This document shows, piece after piece, positions 51,089 to 59,819 of a stretch of DNA of 64,000 bases (its first letter is position 1; each line of letters starts with the position of its first letter). The translations under genes were made by a program, and so were the position numbers. The notes below the pieces were generated by a model that was given only the letters and a program-made list of their open reading frames with translations, had not been told where the DNA came from and made no database searches. This DNA is from CAYFTL01 sp964346145 (GTDB taxonomy: Bacteria; Bacillota; Clostridia; Christensenellales; Aristaeellaceae). The stretch covers positions 1 through 64,000 of the forward strand of contig CAYFTL010000008.1 of assembly GCA_964346145.1 (NCBI GenBank), in the 5' to 3' direction.

Positions 51089-51862
51089 CTAGGCTTTGTT
51101 GCCGTAGGAGACCACTAACGCTCGGGCGCTCACCGATGGCGCCGGCGGGCCGTCATATTCCAGCCCGCGGGTGTCACAAAATTGGCGCAGCTGCTCCGGA
51201 TAACCATCGGGGTAGAGGTTGGGGCTTAGGTATTCCACACAATCGTTGAGGCGTACCCCGATATTTTCTAGGCCCAATTCTTCCATATAAACCGGAATTT
51301 TAATGCCCAGTCGGTAGTCCCGCCCACCGGCGCTCAACTCCTGTTGCCAGCGTTGCCTAAGGAAAGCGTCCCGGTTATCGGGATTGTATGTGGGGCTGTG
51401 GATATAATTCCCGGCCTCCTCCAGCTGGCGGTCCACCTCAATGCATACGATGAGGCCACCGGGTTTTACCGAAGCCACCATTTTGGCGAGGATGCCTTTG
51501 GGGTTGGGCGTGTGGCGCAACACCGCTTGGCAAATGGCCAGATCGTGCTGCCCACTAGGCACATATGCATTCAAATCGGTTTGAATAAAATCGGCCGGAA
51601 AGAGAGCGTCTTTGAACAGGCGGCGAGCCTCGGCAAGCAGATTTGGTGCAATGTCCAGCCCCGTGTATGTGCTGTTGGGTGGCAGCAACGGCATCAATTT
51701 GGTGCCCAAAAACCCGTAGCCGCAGCCGAAATCGATTACCCGCATCGGTGCGTTTAGCTGCCAGACCCGCTCTACCAAAAATGCAAAATAGTCGTCATTC
51801 CACAACCGGTTGCGGGTGGTTTGCAGAAATTCAATTTTGCCGTTCCAAAATTCGGGCTGCAT
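51089..51862 (-). CDS. Class I SAM-dependent methyltransferase
   Basis: A 257-residue Rossmann-fold methyltransferase. Motif I VIDFGCGYGFLGTKL, the acidic residue after strand 2 in YTGLDIAP, and the post-motif region HDLAICQAVLRHTPNPKGIL are clear. No substrate can be assigned. The start MQPEFWNGKIEFL was chosen because TTTGGAGG lies 8 bases upstream; a longer frame has no such site. Confidence 0.88.
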   Translation of the reverse strand: MQPEFWNGKIEFLQTTRNRLWNDDYFAFLVERVWQLNAPMRVIDFGCGYGFLGTKLMPLLPPNSTYTGLDIAPNLLAEARRLFKDALFPADFIQTDLNAYVPSGQHDLAICQAVLRHTPNPKGILAKMVASVKPGGLIVCIEVDRQLEEAGNYIHSPTYNPDNRDAFLRQRWQQELSAGGRDYRLGIKIPVYMEELGLENIGVRLNDCVEYLSPNLYPDGYPEQLRQFCDTRGLEYDGPPAPSVSARALVVSYGNKA

Positions 51863-52136
51863 AGCTTTTCCTCCAAATTCGTGCGCAAACATCGTTTGAT
51901 TACTTATACAAGGAACCATTCAGTCGACGGTGGCAGTGGTGTCGGTATTCGGGAAGTTATTTAGAAAATTACAGGGCACATTTTTATCGTAAAAATTGGG
52001 GAAATATGTTTCTGTTAAGCGGAAAGTGATTATATTTTATGTATCATGGCAATGCAATATTCGACTTTGTGGTTGAAAGGCTAGACCGAATCCCGAATTA
52101 TTGGGTGCGCATTGTCCTGATTATAGTACTGTGGCA

Positions 52137-52207
52137 GCGGAAAGTAAACGGGCGGTGCCAATGCCGACAAAAAACAGATCGAAGGGAACCGCCGGATTTT
52201 GATCCGC
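52137..52207 (+). ncRNA. Possible structured leader RNA
   Basis: Two nested perfect helices, GCGGA/TCCGC (outer) and GGCGGT/ACCGCC (inner), enclose an A-rich loop region. Nearby, AGCTGCGAAAGCAGC forms a GNRA-capped hairpin just before AGGAGG. It lies about 90 bp upstream of the secreted repeat protein. It matches no riboswitch class that I can name. The rest of the 51863-52295 interval is featureless to me. Confidence 0.35.
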
Positions 52208-52295
52208 GTCTACATGAATGTATCAAGCTGCGAAAGCAGCACAGGAGGAAAAGAGAAATTCAATATTCTTATTTTAAGAAAGGAAATGAAAAGGT

Positions 52296-53167
52296 ATGAA
52301 GAAACTATTAGGAATTGCCCTTTGCTTTGCACTGTTGTTGGGCGTCCTTCCGGGTGTAGCCGAAGAACAGAATAATATTTTGCAGGGAACGATAACCGAA
52401 CTGAGCGCCGAGGGACTGACGATGGAAGATCATCAGCTGGGCGCGGTGGCCGTACACATTGGCGAAGAGACCCAGATTGAAACCGAAGAAAAGCCTCTGG
52501 AAGCCGGCCAATACGTGTTTGTGGAGTACGACGGCGCGATGACCAAATCCATTCCGCCCCAGGTTACCGCCCGGGCCATCCGGATGTTTGCGCTCAGCGG
52601 CGAAGTGCAGCAAGTTGAGGAAGGCAAGTTTTTGTTGATGCGCCACCAAACCGAGGAAATGATTTGGGTAATGGTGCCTGAAGGGACCAAGGTTTTTGCC
52701 GGAGATATCGTGGTGGCCTACTACGACGGCAAGATGACCAAATCCAGCCCGGCCCAGATCAGTGCACTGCACGTTGTGCCCACGACGGTAACCGGCGAAG
52801 TCAAGTCGGTGAGCGATGAGAGCATCACCCTGGCGGGCGAGGACGGCAGCGAATACATTGTCAATCTATTTGAGAAGACCGTCAAGGAAGTCGAGCCCGC
52901 GGTGGGCGATCGGGTGACGGTGCACTACACTGGAGCCGTGGCCATGTCCATGCCGCCCCAGATTTCGGCCATCGCAGTGGTGGAAGCCAGCGAACAAGGG
53001 GTTGAACCCTTGATTTTCCCCGCGGCAGACCAAACCGAGGCCGCTGCGGTAGAAGAGGATGAACAGCCGGCCGTGCTGCCCACCGAGGAAGAAGCCGCTG
53101 CCCCGGCAGAAAATACCGAAGCGGCTGAGCAACAGGTGGTGGAAGAATCCCAAGCAGGCGAGGAAGT
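52296..53167 (+). CDS. Secreted protein with three beta-domain repeats (cut by gap)
   Basis: At least 290 residues. A signal peptide (LLGIALCFALLLGVLPGVA) is followed by three repeats of about 75 residues ending YDGAMTKSIPPQVTARAI, YDGKMTKSSPAQISALHV and YTGAVAMSMPPQISAIAV. They look like small OB-type beta-barrels. An Ala/Glu/Pro/Thr-rich tail then runs into the N gap. The ATG follows AAGGAAATG. I do not know the family. The C-terminus, possibly a wall anchor, is missing. Confidence 0.7.
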
Positions 53168-53267
53168 NNNNNNNNNNNNNNNNNNNNNNNNNNNNNNNNN
53201 NNNNNNNNNNNNNNNNNNNNNNNNNNNNNNNNNNNNNNNNNNNNNNNNNNNNNNNNNNNNNNNNNNN
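53168..53267. other. Assembly gap (100 N)
   Basis: A second run of exactly 100 Ns. It truncates the secreted repeat protein on the left and the AraC-type regulator, transcribed toward it, on the right. The order and distance across it are not proven. Confidence 0.98.
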
Positions 53268-53504
53268 TTTCAGTGCAATATCCACCACTTTTATATCGGT
53301 GGCTTGCAGCTCATACGCGGCCAGGGTTAACCTTCTGCGCCGGATATATTCCGATAAGGATACGCCGGTAATGAATGGGAACATTCGCTGAAAATGGTAT
53401 TTTGAGCAGCATGCCAAGCGGGCAATGCGGTCGTAGGATATTTTTTCGGTCAAACTTGCTTCGATATAGTCCAGCGCGCTGTTCATCTTGTCAAGCCAAT
53501 CCAT
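53268..53504 (-). CDS. AraC family transcriptional regulator, N-terminal part
   Basis: The first 79 residues before the gap form an AraC/XylS DNA-binding domain at the N-terminus: [40 protein letters not shown] and [15 protein letters not shown]. This layout is that of Rob-like regulators, which usually carry a GyrI-like effector domain after the HTH; that part is lost in the gap. The start [14 protein letters not shown] was chosen because GGGAGG lies upstream. Confidence 0.85.
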
Positions 53505-53655
53505 CGCTTTCCCTCCCTTCGAAAACATCATATCGCAAATCTTAATCGGATGCCTTGCATTTTGTGCACCATATTGTCAGTAGGGGTTGACGTATCCAAC
53601 TTTTGTATGGGCGGATTGACAGGTTTTGCTACGCCCATGATACCAAAATCAAACG

Positions 53656-53695
53656 CAAAAGGCCATGCGCGAAAGCGCACAGCCTTTTGTATTTC
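53656..53695. terminator. Terminator hairpin
   Basis: CAAAAGGC-(C)-ATGCGC / GCGCAC-A-GCCTTTTG with a GAAA loop. A second inverted repeat (ATGGGCG / CGCCCAT, 53607-53638) lies just before it, in the region upstream of the AraC gene. Confidence 0.65.
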
Positions 53696-53751
53696 TTTAG
53701 AGGGGGTCTAATCTTTTTTTAAGCGGACAACAGTGCACCTAACGGGCAAGG

Positions 53752-54372
53752 CTAGTCGGCCATGAACTCGCCGAATTCTTCAAAACTGCCCGTGCCCTGC
53801 AGCAAGATGCCTTCGGGCTCTTGATAGAAGGTGGGCACACTGTGCACTCCGCGCTGCGCTGCCAGGGCGATGTCTTCGTCCACCAAGCGCTCCATTTCCT
53901 CTTCCCGGGCGTGGAAGTCTTTTTCGTCAAGACCCAGCTCCTTGAGCACGCCGTCGATGTAAGCAAAATCGTAAAAATCTTTGCCCTGCTCGAAATGGCC
54001 CGACATCACCCGCCGGAAGTACTCGGTGTGCTTGCCGTGCAATGCGGCATACTGGTAGCCCATATGGGCGTGGCGCGAGTTTCTGGAGATGATGGAGTCC
54101 ACATCGTAGTGGAGCCCCAAAGCAGCGGCGGCGCGGCCGATTCCGTTGTTGAAAAAGTTGCGGTACTCTTCCACCGTGGCCATGCCTGACGCTTTAAAGC
54201 GGTTCATCAAGTAGTTGGGGCTTTGGTTGTCGTCGTTGGGTTGCAGCTGAAAACTGCGGAAGCGGACCTTGTCCATAGGTGCGTTGTTCTTTTCTAAAAA
54301 CTGAATCATTCTTTCCCCACCCATGTAGGAAAAGGGGCACGCAAAGTCGATGTGTATTTCGATATTTCTCAT
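53752..54372 (-). CDS. DsbA family oxidoreductase (FrnE-like)
   Basis: A 206-residue thioredoxin-fold protein. It opens MRNIEIHIDFACPFSYMGGE, where the usual CPxC of DsbA/FrnE is CPFS, leaving one Cys. The cis-proline loop GVHSVPTFYQEPEG is intact. No signal peptide, so cytoplasmic. Such single-Cys forms include 2-hydroxychromene-2-carboxylate isomerase-like and glutathione- or bacillithiol-linked enzymes. The start was placed at MRNIEIH, preceded by AAGGAGCG. Confidence 0.85.
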   Translation of the reverse strand: MRNIEIHIDFACPFSYMGGERMIQFLEKNNAPMDKVRFRSFQLQPNDDNQSPNYLMNRFKASGMATVEEYRNFFNNGIGRAAAALGLHYDVDSIISRNSRHAHMGYQYAALHGKHTEYFRRVMSGHFEQGKDFYDFAYIDGVLKELGLDEKDFHAREEEMERLVDEDIALAAQRGVHSVPTFYQEPEGILLQGTGSFEEFGEFMAD

Positions 54373-54539
54373 AACGCAAACGCTCCTTATCAAGTCGTTT
54401 TTAAGATCCAAAGCCGATGTGGATTAATTACCCTGAAAGGTCACGCCGCAATCACCGCAGGCGGCAAGGAGCAAAAACCGATGCCTGTAAGCGCGCGGCG
54501 AAGGCATCGGTCTATAAAAATGGGATAGGGAGGGAAACA

Positions 54540-55892
54540 TCAGTTCCTCAGGCTGCTAAGCGGCGCAGGGATGCGGCCGCCTCGGGCGATGAAAGCTTCG
54601 GCCGATTCGGTGTGCACCGGAACCACCGGGGCGCGCCCCAGCAGTCCGCCGAATTCCACCCAGTCGCCCACCTTTTTGCCGGGTGCGGGCACCAGGCGGA
54701 TGGCGGTGGTCTTGTTGTTGATGACCCCGATGGCGGCTTCGTCGGCCAGGATGGCCGAAATGGTGGAGGCGGGGGTGTCGCCGGGAACCGCAATCATATC
54801 CAGCCCCACCGAACACACGCAGGTCATGGCCTCCAGCTTGTCCAAAGTGAGGGTACCGGCCTGGGCGGCGTTAATCATGCCGATGTCTTCGCTCAAAGGG
54901 ATGAAGGCGCCTGAAAGGCCGCCCACCGAGGAAGAGGCCATCACGCCGCCTTTTTTGACCGCATCGTTGAGCAGCGCCAGCGCGGCAGTGGTGCCGTGTT
55001 GGCCGGTGCGCTCAAGGCCCATTTCCTCTAAAATATGGGCAACCGAGTCGCCCACCGAAGGGGTGGGGGCTAATGACAGATCCACGATGCCGAAGGGAAC
55101 GCCCAGGCGCTTGCTGGCCTGCTGGGCCACCAGCTGGCCCATGCGGGTCACCTGGAAGGCAGTTTTCTTGATGGTTTCGGCCACCACGTCAAAGGGTTGG
55201 CCCTTCACCTGTTCGAGCGCCCGCTTGACCACGCCCGGCCCGCTCACACCCACGTTGATGATGGCATCGGGCTCGCCCACGCCGTGGAAGGCGCCGGCCA
55301 TGAAAGGGTTGTCCTCCACCGCGTTGGCAAAGGCCACGAATTTGGCGCTGCCCAGCCCGTCGGCGTCGGCGGTAAGCTGGGCCGCCCGCACGATAACCTG
55401 GCCGCAGGCGCGCACCGCATCCATGTTAATGCCGGCCCGGGTGCTGGCCACGTTTACTGAGGAGCACACCATTTGGGTTTGGGCAAGCGCTTCGGGAATC
55501 GATTCAATCAGCCGCAAATCGGCGGCGGTGGCGCCCTTTTGCACCAGCGCGCTGAACCCGCCGATAAAGTTTACGCCCACCTCCCGGGCGGCCCTGTCCA
55601 TGGCCTTGGCCAAGTGAACCGGGTTTTGTACGCTGCCGCACAACAGCGCCGCCGGAGTGACCGAAATGCGCTTATTTACGATGGGAATACCGAATTCGGC
55701 TTCGATCTGTTCGCCCACGCCCACCAGGCTTTCGGCCTGGCGGGTGATGCGGTCGTACACCTTGTCGCAGGTTCGCTGCTGGTCGTCGCAGATGCACTCC
55801 AGCAGCGAAATGCCCATGGTGATCGTGCGGATATCCAGCTTTTGCTCTTCGATCATGCGGATGGTGGCCATGATTTCATTGGTGCTTAACAT
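54540..55892 (-). CDS. PFL family protein (UPF0210 / DUF711)
   Basis: A 450-residue protein that resembles pyruvate-formate-lyase glycyl-radical folds but lacks the radical glycine motif; its function is unknown. Typical blocks: [52 protein letters not shown] and [20 protein letters not shown] near the end. The partner UPF0237 gene lies 12 bp upstream on the same strand, the conserved arrangement in Firmicutes. Confidence 0.93.
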   Translation of the reverse strand: MLSTNEIMATIRMIEEQKLDIRTITMGISLLECICDDQQRTCDKVYDRITRQAESLVGVGEQIEAEFGIPIVNKRISVTPAALLCGSVQNPVHLAKAMDRAAREVGVNFIGGFSALVQKGATAADLRLIESIPEALAQTQMVCSSVNVASTRAGINMDAVRACGQVIVRAAQLTADADGLGSAKFVAFANAVEDNPFMAGAFHGVGEPDAIINVGVSGPGVVKRALEQVKGQPFDVVAETIKKTAFQVTRMGQLVAQQASKRLGVPFGIVDLSLAPTPSVGDSVAHILEEMGLERTGQHGTTAALALLNDAVKKGGVMASSSVGGLSGAFIPLSEDIGMINAAQAGTLTLDKLEAMTCVCSVGLDMIAVPGDTPASTISAILADEAAIGVINNKTTAIRLVPAPGKKVGDWVEFGGLLGRAPVVPVHTESAEAFIARGGRIPAPLSSLRN

Positions 55893-55904
55893 GCCGCCAC
55901 CCCT

Positions 55905-56174
55905 TTACATGCGGTGCATGGCATCGAAAATTTCGGTGCGCTGCATGCGGATTTGTACACCCAGCTCTTGGCCCTTTTGTTCGAGGGCGTGGAGCATTTC
56001 GGGGAAGTCCAGGTTCATTTCGCTAAGATCGACCAGCATGGCCATGGTAAAGTAGCCCGACAGGATGGTCTGGTTGATGTCCAGAATATTTACGCCGTTT
56101 TCGTACAATAGGTTGCTCACATGGGAGATGATTCCGGTTCGGTCGCTGCCCAGCACGGTGAGGATTGCTTTCAT
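55905..56174 (-). CDS. ACT domain protein (UPF0237)
   Basis: An 89-residue single ACT domain: ILTVLGSDRTGIISHVSNLL, YENGVNILDINQTILSGYFT, ending with a helical tail. ACT domains bind amino acids or other small ligands to regulate a partner. It is almost always next to a UPF0210 gene, as here, suggesting it controls that protein. The ATG follows AAAGGAG. Confidence 0.93.
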   Translation of the reverse strand: MKAILTVLGSDRTGIISHVSNLLYENGVNILDINQTILSGYFTMAMLVDLSEMNLDFPEMLHALEQKGQELGVQIRMQRTEIFDAMHRM

Positions 56175-56282
56175 GTAAGATTCTCCTTTGAATTTGTTTG
56201 AATAGAGGTCTGGCTATTATTTTAACGGGCCCGATAGGCCCGATCAAGGCTGAATTTCAAAAAGTAGGCGTGTCCGCCGGGG

Positions 56283-57224
56283 TTATCCATTGGATCCGGA
56301 TGTTTTCATGGCCAGCTTGTCTGCCATTTTTAAATGGGTTTTGGCTATCATGGACCAGATCACAGGAGAGATGAGCAAGAAATAGGTCTGCGTGATGATG
56401 ACTAGTGGGGTCCATTTAGGCGCCGCCACAGCTTCTGTGCCGATGAGCCATCCGAAGAATCCGTTAAAAACCAGCGGTATTACGAACATGATCACGCTGA
56501 TTTTGAGCCCTGTGCGCCATAGCCAAGGACGCGAATTTCTGTAAAGATCGCGGCGGCGCTGCAGCGCCTCCTTGCCTCGGTAGCCTTCCACCGCTGGCGG
56601 AATGATGGCACCTATTTAAAGGACGGTCGAAACGCCGGCGCCCCATAGCAGGGCAGCAGCCGGCAACAGTCCCAACAAAATAGAGGGAAGCGCGCTGGAG
56701 AACAGCCCCATAGGTATGCCGAGGATTAGTATAAGGACAGAGCAGCCCACTGTAAGGAGGAGAACCAAGGCCAGCCCCAACAAAAAGTCCACCAGGTTGA
56801 GCAGAAACACGCTACGCCACTGTCCGCGAAGCGCCCTCCATGCTTGGGCGATGGACTGCTTGCGCCCCTCTAGCTGGGCGAACAGTATTTGCATGGCGCT
56901 TCCGTACAACAAGGGGTTTAGCAAAAAGATAGCGGCAAGTCCGATCACTATGCAGGCAAAAACTTGCCATACCAATCCGGGGTTTATGGATAGCGTAAAG
57001 CCCCGCGGTGCGCCCTGGATGAGATAGAGAATATAAGTCACCAACTGCTCAATTTGTTGCTCGGAGGGCTTTATCTGCTTAAACAATGTTGCAATCACGA
57101 GCACAATAAGCGAGAGCAGCAGCAACGGCCAGAAGCGTTGCCTGTACAACTGCCAAACCGATATGTCGGCCGGATTGAGGGTTTCTGTATTTGCATAATT
57201 GGGTGTTGCATGTTGCTCGTTCAT
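56283..57224 (-). pseudogene. Multi-TM membrane protein, paralogue A, one nonsense codon
   Basis: A 313-codon frame for a protein with about six membrane segments, starting MNEQHATPNYANTETLNPAD. It is interrupted once by an in-frame TAA at about 56616-56618 (GVSTVL*IGAIIPPAVEG). The neighbouring paralogue B reads CSILQLGAIIPPSVEG there, so a Gln codon has become TAA by a single C-to-T change. The general layout (hydrophobic segments with an FAQLEGRKQSIAQAWRALRG loop) is like DUF975-type proteins; function unknown. Confidence 0.72.
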
Positions 57225-57317
57225 GGCAGGTGTCCGTCCTTTCTGGTCGGTGGGGGGAGAGGCTTTGGCTACTAGGTTGGGCGAAAATAAAGATGTGTCG
57301 GGCGTGTTTGCTTATAT

Positions 57318-58289
57318 TTACTCGGTCGGGGATTCCGCATCCTCTTCGGCCGGGGGATCCTCGGCGGACGAAAGGCCGGCCAATTTGCGCGCCATTTGCA
57401 CATGGGCTTTGGCCACAATGCACCAGACCAAAGGAAGGGATACCGGAGCATAAATTAAAGATACGATATCTTGCAGATTTAGCAGCCAGGTAAAATTATC
57501 GGAAGAAACAGAGGAGGCATTCGCAATAAAAAACCCGATGAGGATTTTACTGGAGAGCAGCGGGATTAGAAAAGTAACAATGCTGACTTTGAGGCCTGTG
57601 GTCCATAAGGTTGATAGTGAATGCAGGTACAGTCGGCGTCGGCGCTCCACCGCTTCCGCGCCCCGGCAGCCTTCCACAGAAGGTGGAATTATGGCGCCCA
57701 ACTGCAGGATTGAGCATACGCCGGAAGTCACGCCAATGCAGGCGACTGCGACATAGAGCGACAGCTGGAGTATGCCTATTTCTTTAAATAGAGGGATAAA
57801 TATGGAGAGGATTAGCATACATGCAAGGATACCAAACAAAACAAGCATCGTTAAAGCCAATCCCAACAGGGAGCCCCTCAGGTATAGCCGGATTATGCTG
57901 CCATGTTGACCTTTGAGCGCCCTCCATGATTGGACGATGGATTGCTTGCGCCCGTACAGTTGGGCAAACAGTATCTGTATCGCAACCCCATATAGCGAAG
58001 GGGCCAGCAGGAGGCTAAAGCCAAAGAGAAGCACAACATTGGCAAATGGCATCAGCAGAGTATCTAGAAAAGGAACGTTCCGGAAGCTCGCAACAAAGTC
58101 AAACTGTGCTTCAAGGGTTTATTCATCGAAAGGTTGCAACCATTCAATCAGCGCCGGAACGATTAGAAGAATGAGAGCGAGCAGTACCAGCGGCCAGAAG
58201 CGTTGCCTGTACAGCCGCCAAACCGATATGTCGGCCGGATTGAGGGTTTCTATATTTGCATAATTGGGTGTTGCATTTTGATTGTTCAT
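57318..58289 (-). pseudogene. Multi-TM membrane protein, paralogue B, one nonsense codon
   Basis: A 323-codon frame beginning MNNQNATPNYANIETLNPAD, nearly the same opening as paralogue A. It is broken once by an in-frame TAA at about 58119-58121 (WLQPFDE*TLEAQFDFV). The rest is intact: FAQLYGRKQSIVQSWRALKG, CSILQLGAIIPPSVEG and a long hydrophilic acidic tail. The leader upstream (GTGTCCGTCC…CTGGTCGGTGGGG) is shared with paralogue A, showing a tandem duplication that included the 5' region. Confidence 0.72.
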
Positions 58290-58593
58290 GGCATGTGTCC
58301 GTCCTCTCTGGTCGGTGGGGCACGGGAGAACTTTAGATGTCGTCCGCCCGGCTGAACCACAAGAAGGATACGCCGGGCACCAAATGCAAAGGAGATTGAG
58401 CGAAGGATAAACCAAATCGCCGGTCGTTGGTCTATTGATCAGCGGCGCGACGATTTTTTGTGGTCATATCCAAGGGATGGATTGTCGATTTATAAGTCGG
58501 GAAGCTCTGCAAGGTCCCAAGGTTTGAGTGGCAAAGTCGGTCGGGCTGAAACCGGACCGATGTTGCTGGCGGAAGATACCGGTTTTTGACCGG
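58290..58593. other. Intergenic stretch upstream of paralogue B
   Basis: About 300 bp. The first 40 bases repeat the sequence found upstream of paralogue A. Near 58577-58596 a short hairpin (ACCGG/CCGGT) may end the transcript of the third membrane protein. Nothing else is recognisable. Confidence 0.5.
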
Positions 58594-59514
58594 CTAATTG
58601 CGGTCTTGCCACACCCGAATGCCGTCTACCCGGTCGCGCTCAGCGAAATATACGCCGGCCATGACCGAGGCCGAATAGGGAACCAGCAGAACGTGCACCA
58701 GCGCGCTGATCATGTTCGCCCATTCTGTGCCCATGCCTAGGCTGATGAGCGCTGTGCTTGCGATGGTAGTCGCGGTCAGCACGATCATCCACAGTGCGCA
58801 TAGGCCGCCCACGGCGGGCAGGCTGTCGGTGCGTCCGCCCCAGAACAGGCCTAGGGCGCGATCCCACAGATGGCGGCCGCGGTAGCCGTCGCCTATCAGC
58901 CCCAGCATAGCGTAGGTGAGCGCCACCAGTTGCAGCACCTCCAGCACGGTGCTCAGCAGCAAACCGACTAGCGAGGTCAGGGCGTTAATGATCCAGCCCA
59001 CCACCGGAATCCAGGCGACCAGCGCGGTGACCATGGTCAGCAGCAGAAAGGCCATGGAAACAAGGCGGGTGAGAAAAAACAAAACCAACACGATGGCCAG
59101 GTTGGTGAGCAGCACGCTGCCCCAGCGCCCCGACAGCGAAGCCACCGATTGCTGTATGGTGCGCGGCGTATTTTCTATGCGGCCGTACAGCACGAAGGCC
59201 ATCAGCGCGTACAAAACCGGACTGGTGAAAAAGCTTTCTGCCAGGCTGATGAATCCCGAAAGGGAGGAGGCGCCCATCGCTTGCATGGAGGTGTTGGAAA
59301 AGGGGACGTTGGTGCCCAAATATAGCGCATTTTGCGCTGAGGTGACGCTCAAGGACTGGAGCAGCGCAGGCACTCCGATCAGCACCAGCGCAAAAAGCAG
59401 CAGCGTGGATGCATCGGATAAAAACAGGGGAAAGCCCCGTTTCAGCGGCCGGACGCCCCGCGCCAGAAAATATTTGAGCTTTTGCCAGTAAAACCCGAAC
59501 GATATTTTTTTCAT
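58594..59514 (-). CDS. Multi-TM membrane protein, divergent paralogue C
   Basis: An intact 306-residue protein with about six membrane segments. The block LYGRIENTPRTIQQSVASLS then GRWGSVLLTNLAIVLVLFF matches the FAQLEGRKQSIAQAWRALRG…W segment of paralogues A and B, and GLIGDGYRGRHLWDRALGLF matches their VEGYRGKEALQRRRDLY. So it is an older relative without the MNxQxATPNYAN opening. The ATG follows AAAGGAG. Function is unknown. Confidence 0.75.
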   Translation of the reverse strand: MKKISFGFYWQKLKYFLARGVRPLKRGFPLFLSDASTLLLFALVLIGVPALLQSLSVTSAQNALYLGTNVPFSNTSMQAMGASSLSGFISLAESFFTSPVLYALMAFVLYGRIENTPRTIQQSVASLSGRWGSVLLTNLAIVLVLFFLTRLVSMAFLLLTMVTALVAWIPVVGWIINALTSLVGLLLSTVLEVLQLVALTYAMLGLIGDGYRGRHLWDRALGLFWGGRTDSLPAVGGLCALWMIVLTATTIASTALISLGMGTEWANMISALVHVLLVPYSASVMAGVYFAERDRVDGIRVWQDRN

Positions 59515-59734
59515 ATATTTTTCTCCTTAAAAAGCGAATGGACAGGGCCATCGCGACAGTCATTATGTACTATAAACCATTGTAGCCGCATTTGCGGTGA
59601 GGTTCAACCGGCAAGGATTAATTCTTGTTAAGAAATTTATTTTCCGCGCTGATGCGGCAAGGATTTTTTAAATTTTGTAGTCTGTGTTGTTTGATGCGCC
59701 GGTAGTTTGGGTATTTTATTACGGCTCCCACAAA

Positions 59735-59750
59735 ACGCAAATATAGCGTT
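59735..59750. promoter_or_regulatory. NrdR box 1
   Basis: ACGCAAATATAGCGTT, close to the NrdR consensus (acaCwAtATaTwGtgt), 31 bp upstream of box 2. NrdR is the ATP/dATP-sensing repressor of ribonucleotide reductase genes. Confidence 0.75.
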
Positions 59751-59758
59751 TGTGCATA

Positions 59759-59787
59759 TTGATAAACGCTATATGTAGTGCTATAAT
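59759..59787 (+). promoter_or_regulatory. Promoter of nrdJ
   Basis: TTGATA, exactly 17 bp, TATAAT. The spacer is almost filled by NrdR box 2, so repressor binding would block RNA polymerase. Confidence 0.85.
59766..59781. promoter_or_regulatory. NrdR box 2 (inside the promoter spacer)
   Basis: ACGCTATATGTAGTGC lies between -35 and -10. Start-to-start distance to box 1 is 31 bp, about three helical turns, the spacing usual for cooperative NrdR binding. Confidence 0.8.
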
Positions 59788-59819
59788 AAAAAAGGTTTTA
59801 ATATAAGTGGAGGGATTTT

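Noticed and set aside
52039..52299. An 86-residue open frame upstream of the secreted repeat protein
   Set aside because: No ribosome-binding site, no recognisable sequence, and it overlaps the structured leader and the real ribosome-binding region.
56283..58289. Reassignment of TAA to glutamine as an explanation for the internal stops
   Set aside because: Many confident genes in the window end in TAA at the expected place, so TAA is a normal stop here.
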